64,000 nt of DNA, from positions 1-64,000 of the forward strand of contig NZ_BMRC01000011.1 in the NCBI RefSeq assembly GCF_014648435.1. The letters are read 5' to 3'. Numbering within the stretch: the stretch's first letter is position 1; each line of letters starts with the position of its first letter. This DNA comes from Nonomuraea spiralis. GTDB lineage: Bacteria > Actinomycetota > Actinomycetes > Streptosporangiales > Streptosporangiaceae. Positions 1 to 7,968 of the stretch are shown in pieces. The notes beneath the pieces were generated by a model. The model made no database searches and was not told where the DNA came from. It worked only from the letters and a program-made list of their open reading frames with translations. The position numbers and the translations under genes were made by a program.

Positions 1-111
1 TGATCAACCCGTCTACCAGGGGTTTCGCCATGTCATCAGGCGAACGTCAACCTCGCGATGATGCTGTGATCAGCAACTCACCGCACGGGGATGAAAACGG
101 CTCAGTGATGA
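1..111. mobile_element. Probable IS flank or end region
   Basis: These bases lie just downstream of the decayed transposase and include GATCAGCAACTCACCGCACG, which resembles the region downstream of related transposases. I could not find a matching inverted repeat on the other side of the pseudogene, so the element boundaries are undefined and the element may run off the left edge of the window. Confidence 0.3.
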
Positions 112-748
112 TCATTTCCAGATCGTGTCGAGTGTGAGGGCGGCGCGCGCGATGTCCCCTGTCCGACTGGGGCTGATGGTGACGCGCCGCAGGGCTCGCC
201 AGCGCTGCTTGAGTTCGGCGGCTGCGCGTTCTCCGAGTGCTCGGATGCCTCTGATCAGGTTGCTCGTAGTTCGTGTGTCGGCGTGCATGGCCTGTTCCGA
301 CTGGCCTTTCGGACGGCGGATTGGGACGAGGATGCCGATGCCGGCGGTGATGTCGGGGGCGGAGCCGGGTTCGGCGTCGGAGACCCACCGCGGGATGCCG
401 TCAGGAGCGGCCGGGAACTGTACGTTGCCGCCGAACGCCTTGTGCTTCTGGCTGAACCAGAGGTCGTTGCCGTTCTCACGGAGACCGGCGACGTGGTCGG
501 AGGCGATCAGCGTGCCGTCGAGGATCACGTGGGTCATGCCCACGCCTCGGCAGCGGCCGAGACGTCACGGGCGAGGCAGTGCACGCAGCCGCGCTCGCGG
601 AACCAGCGCAGGACCGGCACTGCTTGGCGGTACGGGCCCAGGGCACGCGAGTTCCTCGGAGTCCCGATCCAGCGGCGATGGGCGGCCAACAGGCGAGCGA
701 GGTGCTCCACGACGTGGCGTGGGACGTCGAGCGTGGCAACATAGGTGA
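112..748 (-). pseudogene. Degenerate IS5-type (DDE_Tnp_4) transposase
   Basis: Remnant of an insertion-sequence transposase read on the minus strand. The N-terminal part (about 748 to 541) reads VTYVATLDVPRHVVEH and then RWFRERGCVHCLARDV, typical of the helix-turn-helix region of actinobacterial IS5/HARBI1-like transposases. It then runs into a stop. A second piece in another frame (543 to 112) carries the first DDE segment (THVILDGTLIASD, WFSQKHKAFGGN) and the C-terminal part (SEQAMHADTRTTSNLIRG). Between DITA and GIGILVPIRRPKG the stretch that normally holds the second catalytic Asp is missing. The gene therefore has at least one frame break and two internal deletions and should be inactive. 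Family membership is recognised from memory of the motifs, so the exact IS name is not given. Confidence 0.75.
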
Positions 749-1345
749 CCGACCGTGGGCCTCTGGGGTTCGCAGTGGACGATCTTGTGAGAGAACCGTC
801 CTACCAGGGGGCCAACGACTGTCTGCAGCCGGGGCTTCCCCGACCCGGCCGACCCAACTGTGGCCTTCCACAAGCCCGTTGGTCACGTCGCTGAGAACAC
901 CTCAGTAGCTCTGGCAGAGCGAAGCGGGCCACGTCGTCGCACATCCTGGTGGCGTACGTCGCGGTGAGGATGCGGTGGGTGGTCGGGTCGGCGGTGATGT
1001 GCTGGAACCTGCGCCCGGAGAGGGCCTTCGCCCGGGACGATGCCCTCGGAGCGCCGTGCTGCGGCTTCGGGGGCTTCAGCTGGTCAAGGCGGCGTACGCG
1101 TTGGCCATCACGTACAAGAAGGCGGGCAGGGCCGGGTCGAAGGACTTCTTCATCGCCGCCATGCAGACCGAGAGCTCGGTGGGTGGCCTGAACCAGATGC
1201 CGGTCGCCGCTGACGATGTCGCCCTGGTCGATCCGCGTGACGAGGCGTGGTTGTAGCGGGGAAGAGCGGGCTTCAGGACAGTGAGGTCCGGTGGCGGGTC
1301 GCGCCGCCGTAGGCTGAAGCCGTTCGTGAGGGACGGGAGGCTGAG
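749..1345. other. About 600 bp without an intact gene; decayed coding remnants
   Basis: No complete gene is convincing here. On the minus strand a reading frame from about 1100 to the stop near 906 has good codon use and includes HITADPTTRILTATYATRM and CDDVARFALPELL, which looks like the C-terminus of a lost protein. A plus-strand frame ending at about 1256 (KDFFIAAMQTESS) also has coding-like codons. Both cannot be real over the same bases. Neither is recognised. Lying beside a broken transposase, this is best read as decayed accessory DNA. Confidence 0.4.
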
Positions 1346-2056
1346 GTGGCCGGGACGAGCGTGGGCGGGACGAGCGTGGGCGGGACGGGCGGGGCCGGGG
1401 TGAGTGTGGCTGAGGTTCTGGCTGAGCTGGCCGAGCTGGAGGATCCCCGGGCGCGTGAGGTGAACGAGAGACACGGTGACGATCACGGTGTGAACCTCGG
1501 CAAGCTGCGTGCGCTGGCGAAGCGGCTGAAGACGCAGCAGGAGCTCGCGGGCCGGCTCTGGGCGACGGGTGACACGGCGGCGCGGCTGCTGGCCCTCCTG
1601 ATCTGCCGGCCGAAGGCGTTCGGACGTGACGAGCTGGACGCGATGGTGCGCGAGGCGCGTACGCCCAAGGTGCACGACTGGCTCGTGAACTATGTGGTGA
1701 AGAAGAGCCCGTACGTCGAAGAGCTGCGCCTGGCCTGGTTCGCCGATCCGGACCCGGTGGTCGCGAGCGCCGGTTGGGCGCTGACCACCGAACGCGTGAC
1801 GAAGAAGCCGGAGGGGCTCGACCTCGCCGGACTGCTCGACGTCATCGAGTCGCGGATGAAGGACGCCCCCGACCGCCTGCAGTGGGCGATGAACCACTGC
1901 CTGGCCCAGATCGGGATCGACCACTCCGGGCAGCGGGCCCGGGCGATCGGCATCGGAGAGCGCCTGGAGGTGCTCAAGGACTATCCGACGTCCCCGGGCT
2001 GCACGTCTCCGTACGCGCCCGTCTGGATCAACGAGATGGTCCGCCGCCAGGGGTGA
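1346..2056 (+). CDS. DNA alkylation repair protein, AlkD-like HEAT-repeat family
   Basis: Predicted 236-residue helical-repeat protein of the DNA alkylation repair family (PF08713). In characterised members such as AlkD this fold recognises and excises positively charged alkylated purines without base flipping. The body from about residue 25 matches actinobacterial members: FGRDELDAMV, WLVNYVVKKSPY, GWALTTERV, LQWAMNHCLAQIGI and a C-terminal YAPVWINEMVRRQG. The start is GTG with GGGAGG five bases upstream (1335-1340). The extreme N-terminus contains a small repeat (GTSVGGTSVGGT) that is probably a disordered addition. The gene stands alone, followed by about 95 bp before the convergent acetyltransferase. 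An AlkA-like glycosylase lies elsewhere in the window at 36386. Activity on alkylated bases is inferred from the family. Confidence 0.85.
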   Translation: MAGTSVGGTSVGGTGGAGVSVAEVLAELAELEDPRAREVNERHGDDHGVNLGKLRALAKRLKTQQELAGRLWATGDTAARLLALLICRPKAFGRDELDAMVREARTPKVHDWLVNYVVKKSPYVEELRLAWFADPDPVVASAGWALTTERVTKKPEGLDLAGLLDVIESRMKDAPDRLQWAMNHCLAQIGIDHSGQRARAIGIGERLEVLKDYPTSPGCTSPYAPVWINEMVRRQG

Positions 2057-2151
2057 GGGCTCGCGCCGCGACCGCGCGGAAGCCGGTGCGCGCATTCCTC
2101 AACGAGGTGCGCGCGGGTTTCTCAGCAAGGTGTTTCTCCGCAAGGTGTTTC

Positions 2152-2649
2152 TCATCGAGCGGGGTGACGGGGGAGGGGTTTGGTCATCACGCGGCATCCG
2201 CGGGGGTCGAGGGCGGCGAGCTTCTCGGCGTCCTGGAAGCCGTGGCGGGTGTAGAGCGCGATGGCCATGGTGTTGTCGGGCCTGACGGACAGCCGGACGG
2301 TCTCGGCGTGCCGCTGCGCGGCCCACCGTTCGACCTCCCTGATCAGGTGGTCGCCGACGCCCCGGCCGCGGGCCGCGGGGCTGACCCACATGGACGCCAG
2401 TTCGACGCTGTTCGCCCCCTCGACCGGTACGCCGCTGACCATGCCGGACGGGTGCCCGTCGAGGAAGGCGATGACGTTGTGCGAGCCGCGCATCGTCAGG
2501 CGCGCCCGCCAGCGTTCCTCGCGGTCGCCGTCGCCCTGCCAGTCGGCCAGTGTCGAGCCGAAGGCGGGGCCCGATTCGGCGAGCGCCGCGAGTCGCAGCT
2601 CGCGCCAGAGCGGCCAGTCGTCCGGCCCCAGGATGCGCAGTTCGACCAT
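2152..2649 (-). CDS. GNAT family N-acetyltransferase
   Basis: A 165-residue protein covering a complete GNAT fold. The acetyl-CoA pyrophosphate-binding loop is clear (WVSPAARGRGVGDHLI, about residues 88-103), followed by the usual motif B segment (VRPDNTMAIALYTRHGF). Such enzymes move an acetyl group from acetyl-CoA to an amine; the substrate cannot be read from the sequence. ATG at 2649 is chosen because the recognisable domain begins there (MVELRILGPDDW). It lies 41 bp downstream of the stop of the preceding minus-strand gene, so the two probably form a small operon. The 95 bp beyond its 3' end contain a short direct repeat (CAAGGTGTTTCTC twice near 2127-2154) of no clear function. Confidence 0.88.
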   Translation of the reverse strand: MVELRILGPDDWPLWRELRLAALAESGPAFGSTLADWQGDGDREERWRARLTMRGSHNVIAFLDGHPSGMVSGVPVEGANSVELASMWVSPAARGRGVGDHLIREVERWAAQRHAETVRLSVRPDNTMAIALYTRHGFQDAEKLAALDPRGCRVMTKPLPRHPAR

Positions 2650-2690
2650 GCCCTCGACCTTGCCCGCCGCTTCGGCTGAGGGCAATGGAA

Positions 2691-3161
2691 TTACGTTTCC
2701 CGACGCTCGGGGGACGCCTTTTCGTCGTTTTCCCGGCTCCAGATCTGCCTGGCGCGGGGGAGGTCCCTGATCGTGCCGCCTTCCGGGATCATGCCCCAGA
2801 GAAAGGGGATCAGGTAGGCGGGCGGGCCGCCCAGGAGGCCGGTCAGTTCGTCCTCGGTGAGGTCGAGGGTGAAGAGGGGGCCGGGGCGGGAAGGGGTCCA
2901 GCCGCTTTCGAGCGCCCGGCGGACGCACGCGGCCACGAGGAGGGGGCGGACCGTGATGGTCCGGCTGCCCCACTGGTTGTCCGGCCGGGCGCAGGGGAGC
3001 GACACGACGAGAACGCACCCGGGATGCTCGGCCCGCTCGACGGCGAAGGTGAGCGGGCTCGGTCCGTCGCCGCCGCGGCGGCTGGGCCGGTGACCGACGC
3101 GCCAGCGGAAGGCGGCGCCGTCGACGGTGATGGGCCGGGAGCCTTTCCTGGGCATCGCCAT
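2691..3161 (-). CDS. Conserved hypothetical protein
   Basis: A 156-residue soluble protein beginning MAMPRKGSRPITVDGAAFRW. The N-terminal segment (PRKGSRPITVDGAAFRWRV) resembles a small family seen in actinobacteria whose function I do not know. No signal peptide, membrane segment or catalytic motif is visible. ATG at 3161 is preferred because GGAGG lies five bases upstream; a TTG at 3224 would add 21 residues without a better ribosome-binding site. It is probably the first gene of a two-gene unit with the GNAT acetyltransferase downstream. Codon use matches the neighbours. Confidence 0.7.
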   Translation of the reverse strand: MAMPRKGSRPITVDGAAFRWRVGHRPSRRGGDGPSPLTFAVERAEHPGCVLVVSLPCARPDNQWGSRTITVRPLLVAACVRRALESGWTPSRPGPLFTLDLTEDELTGLLGGPPAYLIPFLWGMIPEGGTIRDLPRARQIWSRENDEKASPERRET

Positions 3162-3461
3162 GGGCGCCTCCGAATTCCGCCTCCTGAGGAGGGCGGCGAG
3201 AAAAGTCATGCGGACGGTCGTCAATCATAACCGTTGTTCCGGATTGCCGACGTCATGAAAGGCAGAGGAGCAATTCTCGGAGGATGCCGGTAAAAGGCGT
3301 AAGGAATGTCCGGGGATCGCGGGTAATGCGTTGCCGAATATGTGTCCGGTAAGCGGTGGCGGGGGAATGTGTGACTGTGCGGACCGGTGCGGGATCGCCG
3401 ACCGGTCCTGGGGTGTCGCCGTCCCGTACGGTTGCGGGGGCGTGCCTGGCCGGGAGCGGGG

Positions 3462-3698
3462 TCAGCCGCTGGTTTCCTCCGGCGGGGTGTCGGGCTTCTG
3501 GGAGTTCAGCCAGGTGTGCAGGGCGGAGGTACCGGTGATCCAGAGTGCCGCGAAGCCGCCGGAGGCCGTCGCGCCCGCCATGATGGCGCCGGCGACGGTG
3601 CTGCCGTTCCCGGTGGCGAGCAGGCCGGCGACGACGCCGACGAGCAGCGCGAGCAGGACGCCGCTGACCGCCGACCAGATGAGGGTTGCCTTGCTCAT
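3462..3698 (-). CDS. Small membrane protein with two predicted TM helices
   Basis: A 78-residue protein starting MSKATLIWSAVSG. It has one hydrophobic segment at about residues 8-27 and a second, glycine/alanine-rich one at about 34-57, then a polar tail ending KPDTPPEETSG. ATG at 3698 is preceded by AAGGGGA at normal spacing. It is not recognised. It is transcribed away from the HTH regulator at 3988 and shares the 290 bp intergenic region with it, so the regulator may control it. The pairing alone does not prove a toxin-antitoxin or effector role. Confidence 0.6.
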   Translation of the reverse strand: MSKATLIWSAVSGVLLALLVGVVAGLLATGNGSTVAGAIMAGATASGGFAALWITGTSALHTWLNSQKPDTPPEETSG

Positions 3699-3915
3699 TC
3701 GTGTCCCCTTGACGTACGGGCTTGGTTCATGACGTAGGAGTACCAGCGGGGTTCGGGCATGCGTCCGCGTAACTGATCTTTCCGGCCATGATCGCGCTTT
3801 CCTCGGACGTATTCGGACGGTCTCGGATGGATTCGGCCGTGTGGGGCTGAAGGGGCAGATGTGTGTGTTGTGCATGGCGCCGCTACAAGCCCGACTTATG
3901 GCACTATGGCTACTT

Positions 3916-3933
3916 ATCTCAACGCGATGAGAT
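3916..3933. promoter_or_regulatory. Inverted repeat, possible operator
   Basis: ATCTCA and TGAGAT form perfect 6-bp arms separated by six bases, in the divergent region between the small membrane gene and the HTH gene. Its position, 55 bp before the regulator's start, would suit an autoregulatory operator. A short repeat like this can occur by chance. Confidence 0.3.
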
Positions 3934-3987
3934 GGTGGCGCGCGTCTATCTTCTCGTACGCCACTTCCACTCTTAAACCGGACAACG

Positions 3988-4851
3988 GTGTCCGAACCGG
4001 GGCGGCTCATGAAGGTTGTCGATCAAGGCGAAGATCACCTTGCTCTGCTCGTGACACGTCTGAACAGACTGCGTGAAATCGAATGCGGAAACCCGTCGCT
4101 CAAACGGATCGAAAAAGTCGCGCTCGCCCTTTCGGAGGATGACCCGGAACGGAAGAGATGGTGCCGGCCGTTGCCGAAGTCGACCGTGGCCGACCTGCTG
4201 AACGGCAGGTCGCAGAAGGTGCCGGACTTTCTGCTGATGCGGACCATCGTCGAGGTGTGCCAGGCGATCGCCGTGAAGTCCGGCATGCCCATCGAATCCG
4301 TGGAGGAGCTGACCGCCGAGTTCACCGTCCTGTGGCAGGCGGCCAAGGCCGAGGAGGGGGAGGCGGCGAGGCGCCGGAACAGGTCGTCGGCCGCGGCCCG
4401 TACCGGCGGGGACGTCCTGGAGCCCGTACCGGGTGAGCAGTCCTCGTGGCGGCCGTCGGCCATGGACCAGCGGGTGCCCCTGCACTGGGGTCGGCTGGGC
4501 AAGTTCCGGCTGCGGCTGGCGGAGAACGGGGATGCCAGGGCCGCCCACGAGCTGGCCGTGCTGCTCGCCTGTGAGGCGTGCGGTGCGGGGGAGAAGGAGG
4601 CCGAGCACTGGCGGCGGCTGGCCGCGTACTGGAACAACCGGGCGCTCGGCGCGGTGCCGGAGGCGGCGGGGTTCCAGTTGCGAGGGCGCCGGCTGGTGGT
4701 GCTGGCCAGGGCGCTGGCCGAGGAGTACGCGCGGGCCGGCAAGCCCAGCTCGACGTACTTCTGGAAGGCGGTGCGCCAGGCGGAGGCATCGGTACGGAAG
4801 GTGGAGGCACGGCGGGAGGCCGAGGCCCGACAGGAGGCCGAGGTCGGCTGA
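3988..4851 (+). CDS. Helix-turn-helix domain protein with C-terminal helical region
   Basis: A 287-residue protein. About residues 20-95 look like the HTH found at the N-terminus of many actinobacterial signalling proteins (LPKSTVADLLNGRSQKVPDF, then VEVCQAIAVKSG). After a linker, about residues 165-275 are Ala/Leu/Arg-rich helices resembling Sel1/TPR-type repeats (GDARAAHELAVLLA, EAEHWRRLAAYWNN). The C-terminus is a charged, probably coiled-coil tail (EARREAEARQEAE). No enzymatic domain is visible. The likely role is a DNA-binding regulator, perhaps of the divergent small membrane protein. The start is uncertain: GTG at 3988 has no clear ribosome-binding site, and ATG at 4009 is an alternative that leaves the HTH intact. 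Confidence 0.65.
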   Translation: MSEPGRLMKVVDQGEDHLALLVTRLNRLREIECGNPSLKRIEKVALALSEDDPERKRWCRPLPKSTVADLLNGRSQKVPDFLLMRTIVEVCQAIAVKSGMPIESVEELTAEFTVLWQAAKAEEGEAARRRNRSSAAARTGGDVLEPVPGEQSSWRPSAMDQRVPLHWGRLGKFRLRLAENGDARAAHELAVLLACEACGAGEKEAEHWRRLAAYWNNRALGAVPEAAGFQLRGRRLVVLARALAEEYARAGKPSSTYFWKAVRQAEASVRKVEARREAEARQEAEVG

Positions 4852-5198
4852 ACGCGAGCGCTGAACGAGAGCGCTGGACGACATGGTCGAGCCGGTGCCC
4901 GACCTTCCCACCAGGACGCGGATCCGGTCATCGGGACGCCGGGCCGGTGGCGGGAGCACGCGCGGGTGCGGGCGGACGTCCTGCTCATGGGCGGCGGCCG
5001 CAGCCCGGCCTTCCTGCGCTCCGGCACCCGTCGCCGCAACCATGGGCAACTTCCACGGGGAATCACACGGGGAATCAATCGACTCGACCCGGTTCGGCTG
5101 ATCTTCACTGTCAGTTCACTTGTTTGTCAGACAGCGCCAATTCGTCCAGATAGCGTCGGTTTTCGAGCTGATCGCTAGACGAAGACAGGTAGTGCACC
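4852..5198 (+). other. Intergenic stretch with a possible hydrolase remnant
   Basis: No intact gene. A plus-strand frame at about 4915-5032 reads RWREHARVRADVLLMGGG followed by RSPAFLRSG. This resembles the strand-and-loop region before the catalytic acid in alpha/beta hydrolases (typical pattern VLLLGGSKSPAFL). Upstream and downstream parts are missing, so it would be a decayed fragment. The first bases hold an imperfect 13-bp tandem repeat (AACGCGAGCGCTG / AACGAGAGCGCTG). The last 100 bp probably contain the promoter of the secreted-protein gene at 5199. Confidence 0.3.
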
Positions 5199-6326
5199 AT
5201 GCGCAAGACGATGGCCCTCGCAGTGGCCGCCACCGCCACCCTCGCCCTGTTCACCGCCCCCGCCGCCGCCAGACCCGTGGAGCTCCCGGCCGACGTCGAC
5301 GGAGGCGCCTGGTCGGAGGGGCACGTCCAGGGCATCGCCATCGACCGCCGCCAGGGTTACATGTATTTCTCCTTCACCAACGTCCTGGTCAAGACCGACC
5401 TTCAGGGCAACCCGGTCGGCTCGGTGACCGGCTTCACGGGCCACCTCGGCGACCTCGACTTCAACACCAAGGACGGCCGCGTGTACGGCTCCCTTGAGTA
5501 CAAGGAGCAGGAGTCCTTCTACATCGCCATCTTCGACGTGGACCGCATCACCAGCATGGGCATGGACGCCCAGACCAGCGACGTCGTGAGCACGGTCTAC
5601 CTCAAGGAGGTCGTCGCCGACTACACCGCCGACATGAACGGCGACGGAAAGTTCGACGGCAACGTGGGCAACACCCCCGACCACCGCTACGGCTGCAGCG
5701 GCATCGACGGTGTGGCGTTCGGCCCCGAGTTCGGCAAGGAGCACGGCAAGCAGAAGCTCACCGTCGCGTACGGCGTCTACTCCAACACCGCCCGGAAGGA
5801 CAACGACCACCAGGTCCTCCTGCAGTACGACGTCCAGCAGTGGCGCAAGTACGAGCGCCCGCTCACCGAGACCGCCCCGCACAAGAGCGGCCCGGAGCGG
5901 GTGGACGGCAAGTTCTTCGCCTACACCGGCAACACCACGTACGGCGTGCAGAACCTGGAGTACGACGAGTACACCCGCAACTGGATGATGGCCGTCTACA
6001 AGGGCGTCAAGCCGGGCTTCCCCAACTACTCCTTCTTCATGGTGCGTGCCGCCGACCGGCCGGTGACCGGCGAGCTGGCCGGCCAGCCCACCCCCGAGCA
6101 GGGCGAACTCCTCACCCTCGCCCCCGGCGGCCTCCAGGACGCCGCCACGGGCGTGCGCGGCTGGCAGTTCACCGGCGAGTACGGCCTGATCTCCCTCGGC
6201 GACGGCCGCTACTACGCCGCCAAGGCGGGCAAGGTCACGGAGAACGGCGTCACCAAGAACACCGGCCGCGCCCAGCTCTACCGCTGGACCGGCCAGACCC
6301 CGACCCCCTTCGAGCAGGTGAGCTGA
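5199..6326 (+). CDS. Secreted protein, beta-propeller-like, function unknown
   Basis: A 375-residue exported protein. Residues 1-24 are a Sec signal peptide (MRKTMALAVAATATLALFTA, predicted cleavage after AAA). The mature part has repeated short strands with Trp/Tyr/Gly turns (GIAIDRRQGYMYFSF, LGDLDFNTKDGRVYGS, YGVQNLEYDEYTRNWM), which suggests a propeller or similar beta architecture. Near residue 147 a D-x-N-x-D-x-x-x-D loop (DMNGDGKFDGN) is a classical calcium-binding pattern. I know of homologues in actinomycetes but not of an assigned activity. It is monocistronic, ending 10 bp before the stop of the convergent lipoprotein gene. ATG at 5199 places the signal peptide correctly. Confidence 0.75.
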   Translation: MRKTMALAVAATATLALFTAPAAARPVELPADVDGGAWSEGHVQGIAIDRRQGYMYFSFTNVLVKTDLQGNPVGSVTGFTGHLGDLDFNTKDGRVYGSLEYKEQESFYIAIFDVDRITSMGMDAQTSDVVSTVYLKEVVADYTADMNGDGKFDGNVGNTPDHRYGCSGIDGVAFGPEFGKEHGKQKLTVAYGVYSNTARKDNDHQVLLQYDVQQWRKYERPLTETAPHKSGPERVDGKFFAYTGNTTYGVQNLEYDEYTRNWMMAVYKGVKPGFPNYSFFMVRAADRPVTGELAGQPTPEQGELLTLAPGGLQDAATGVRGWQFTGEYGLISLGDGRYYAAKAGKVTENGVTKNTGRAQLYRWTGQTPTPFEQVS

Positions 6327-6336
6327 CCGGAGGCGG

Positions 6337-7050
6337 CTACTTGGCCAGGACGCGCACGTTCCCGTACGTGCTGCGGACCAGGATCGTCCTGTTGCTGCTC
6401 TTCGTGCTCTCGATGTCGGAGTGCGAGCTGCCGTCCGCGCTCTTGACCGTGACCTGGTAGGACTCCTTCGGGACGCGGGCCGTCACGCCGCCCTCGCGGG
6501 ACTTGAGGTCGAGGGTCGTGGGCGGCGCGGTGAAGGCCAGGGAGATGGAGCCGTCCAGGGTGCGTCCCCGCACGCTGGGCGACTTCAGCCCGTCGCCCTC
6601 GATCCCGCCGGAGTCGCTCAGCAGGCGCAACTTGCCCGAGGCGTTCTTGACCTGGATGCGGTCGCCGCTGGAGACGTCCACGTCCTGGGTGAGGCCGTCC
6701 AGGATGACGCCGTCGGGCGAGTCGATCACCAGTCGCACCCCGGACGGCACCTTGACGTGGTAGCGGGCGCCGCAGTCGCCGAAGACGAGGGTGCATTCGG
6801 CGCTGAGCCGCAGCACGCCGTCGCGCAACGACCAACTGGGACTGGCCGAGGCCTTGCCCCGCGTCCAGCGTTCCACCTCGACGGCCGGGCTGGTGCCGGG
6901 GAGCACCCGCAGCCCGCCCAGCGAGGACGTGATCTTCAGTTGGTTCCCGGTGAACGGGAACGTCTGGACGGCGGGCACCTCTTCCGTGTCGAAGCGCACG
7001 CTGCAGCCGGCGATCGCCAAGAATGCCGCGAGTATCACGAATAGCCTCAT
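6337..7050 (-). CDS. DUF4097-like putative adhesin lipoprotein
   Basis: A 237-residue lipoprotein. The N-terminus MRLFVILAAFLAIAGC is a signal peptide with lipobox ending at Cys16. The rest is a repetitive beta-strand sequence (DVDVSSGDRIQVKNASGKL, RGRTLDGSISLAF, REGGVTARVPKESYQV, STYGNVRVLAK) of the kind grouped as DUF4097/head GIN putative adhesins, which form a right-handed beta-helix. It is probably anchored to the outer face of the membrane. No enzymatic residues stand out. ATG at 7050 is chosen because it gives the compact lipoprotein signal; extending to 7086 adds an Arg-rich stretch. It is convergent with the secreted-protein gene at 5199. Confidence 0.75.
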   Translation of the reverse strand: MRLFVILAAFLAIAGCSVRFDTEEVPAVQTFPFTGNQLKITSSLGGLRVLPGTSPAVEVERWTRGKASASPSWSLRDGVLRLSAECTLVFGDCGARYHVKVPSGVRLVIDSPDGVILDGLTQDVDVSSGDRIQVKNASGKLRLLSDSGGIEGDGLKSPSVRGRTLDGSISLAFTAPPTTLDLKSREGGVTARVPKESYQVTVKSADGSSHSDIESTKSSNRTILVRSTYGNVRVLAK

Positions 7051-7128
7051 GGAAACGATCGTGGCGGCGCGACGGCGGAGGCCCATCGGCCGTTCGACCG
7101 ATGGGCCTCCGCCATTCGGCTGAAAGGA

Positions 7129-7968
7129 CTACAACGCCGACAGCAGGGCAGTCACGTGCGGCAGGGGATCGCGGTCCAGCGGGCGCAGGACCACCGTACG
7201 GGCGCCCGCCGCCCACATGGCCCTGACCTGGGCCGCCGCCTCGGCGGGGGTGCCGGCCGCCATGACGACGTCGCGGGGCGGCACCCCCAGGAAGGCCGCC
7301 TGGCCCTGGACCGTGGGGTGGGCGAGCCGGTCGGCCTCGTCGCCGATGTGGAGGAAGCTGAAGACGGCCAGCTCATGGTCCTCGTCCCCGGCGATCCGGG
7401 CGGCGATCCCGGGAAGCTGCTCCGGGCCGACGCCCTCCGGCAGGATCGTGCCCTGCGCGACCCGGCCCGACAACGCCAGCGAACGCGGCCCCTTCACGCC
7501 CGCCAGGACGGGCGGCGGCTCGGCCGGCGGATGCACCAGCGACACGCCGTCGAGGTGCACGGCCCTGCCGCGCAGGGTGACCGTCTCACCGCGCAGCAGG
7601 GCGCGTACGGCCGTGATCGTCTCCTCCAGCAGCGCGAGCGGCGACGGCACGGCGGCGCCGGCCTGCCGCATCCACTCCTGCACGCCGTGGCCGATGCCCG
7701 CGGCCAGCCGGCCGGGATGCACGCGGGCCAGATTGCCCAGCTCCATCGCCAGCAGCATCGGGTTGCGCAGGGGCGCGGGGGTGATGCCGATGCCGACGCG
7801 GAGGCGGGAGGTGACGGCCAGCGCGGTCGCCGCCGCGGAGACGCCGCCGGTCCAGCCCAGGTCCTCCACCACCCACAGGTCGTCGACGGCGGTCCCGTCG
7901 AGCGCCCTGGCGAACGGGATCAGCTCCTCGGGAGGCAGGTCCCGGTCGAACATCACGCCGAGTCTCAC
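7129..7968 (-). CDS. LLM-class (luciferase-like) F420-dependent-type oxidoreductase
   Basis: A 279-residue TIM-barrel flavin/F420 oxidoreductase. It begins VRLGVMFDRDLPPEELIPFA and shows family segments LWVVEDLGWTGGV, LRVGIGITPAPLRNPMLLA, RLAAGIGHGVQEWM and VLAGVKGPRSLAL. Members use reduced F420 or FMNH2 for hydride transfer; the substrate is unknown. The window also encodes fbiA, fbiB and fbiC, so F420 should be available. GTG at 7968 is chosen because GGAGGG lies just upstream, and it overlaps the end of the upstream acetyltransferase gene by four bases, indicating translational coupling. Confidence 0.85.
   Translation of the reverse strand: MRLGVMFDRDLPPEELIPFARALDGTAVDDLWVVEDLGWTGGVSAAATALAVTSRLRVGIGITPAPLRNPMLLAMELGNLARVHPGRLAAGIGHGVQEWMRQAGAAVPSPLALLEETITAVRALLRGETVTLRGRAVHLDGVSLVHPPAEPPPVLAGVKGPRSLALSGRVAQGTILPEGVGPEQLPGIAARIAGDEDHELAVFSFLHIGDEADRLAHPTVQGQAAFLGVPPRDVVMAAGTPAEAAAQVRAMWAAGARTVVLRPLDRDPLPHVTALLSAL

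Noticed and set aside
2127..2155. Short direct repeat CAAGGTGTTTCTC
   Set aside because: Two copies only, in a spacer between convergent genes, with no sign of a mobile element or array.
3462..4851. Toxin-antitoxin interpretation of the HTH and small membrane genes
   Set aside because: The genes are divergent rather than in one operon and no toxin family is recognised; kept only as a low-confidence pairing.
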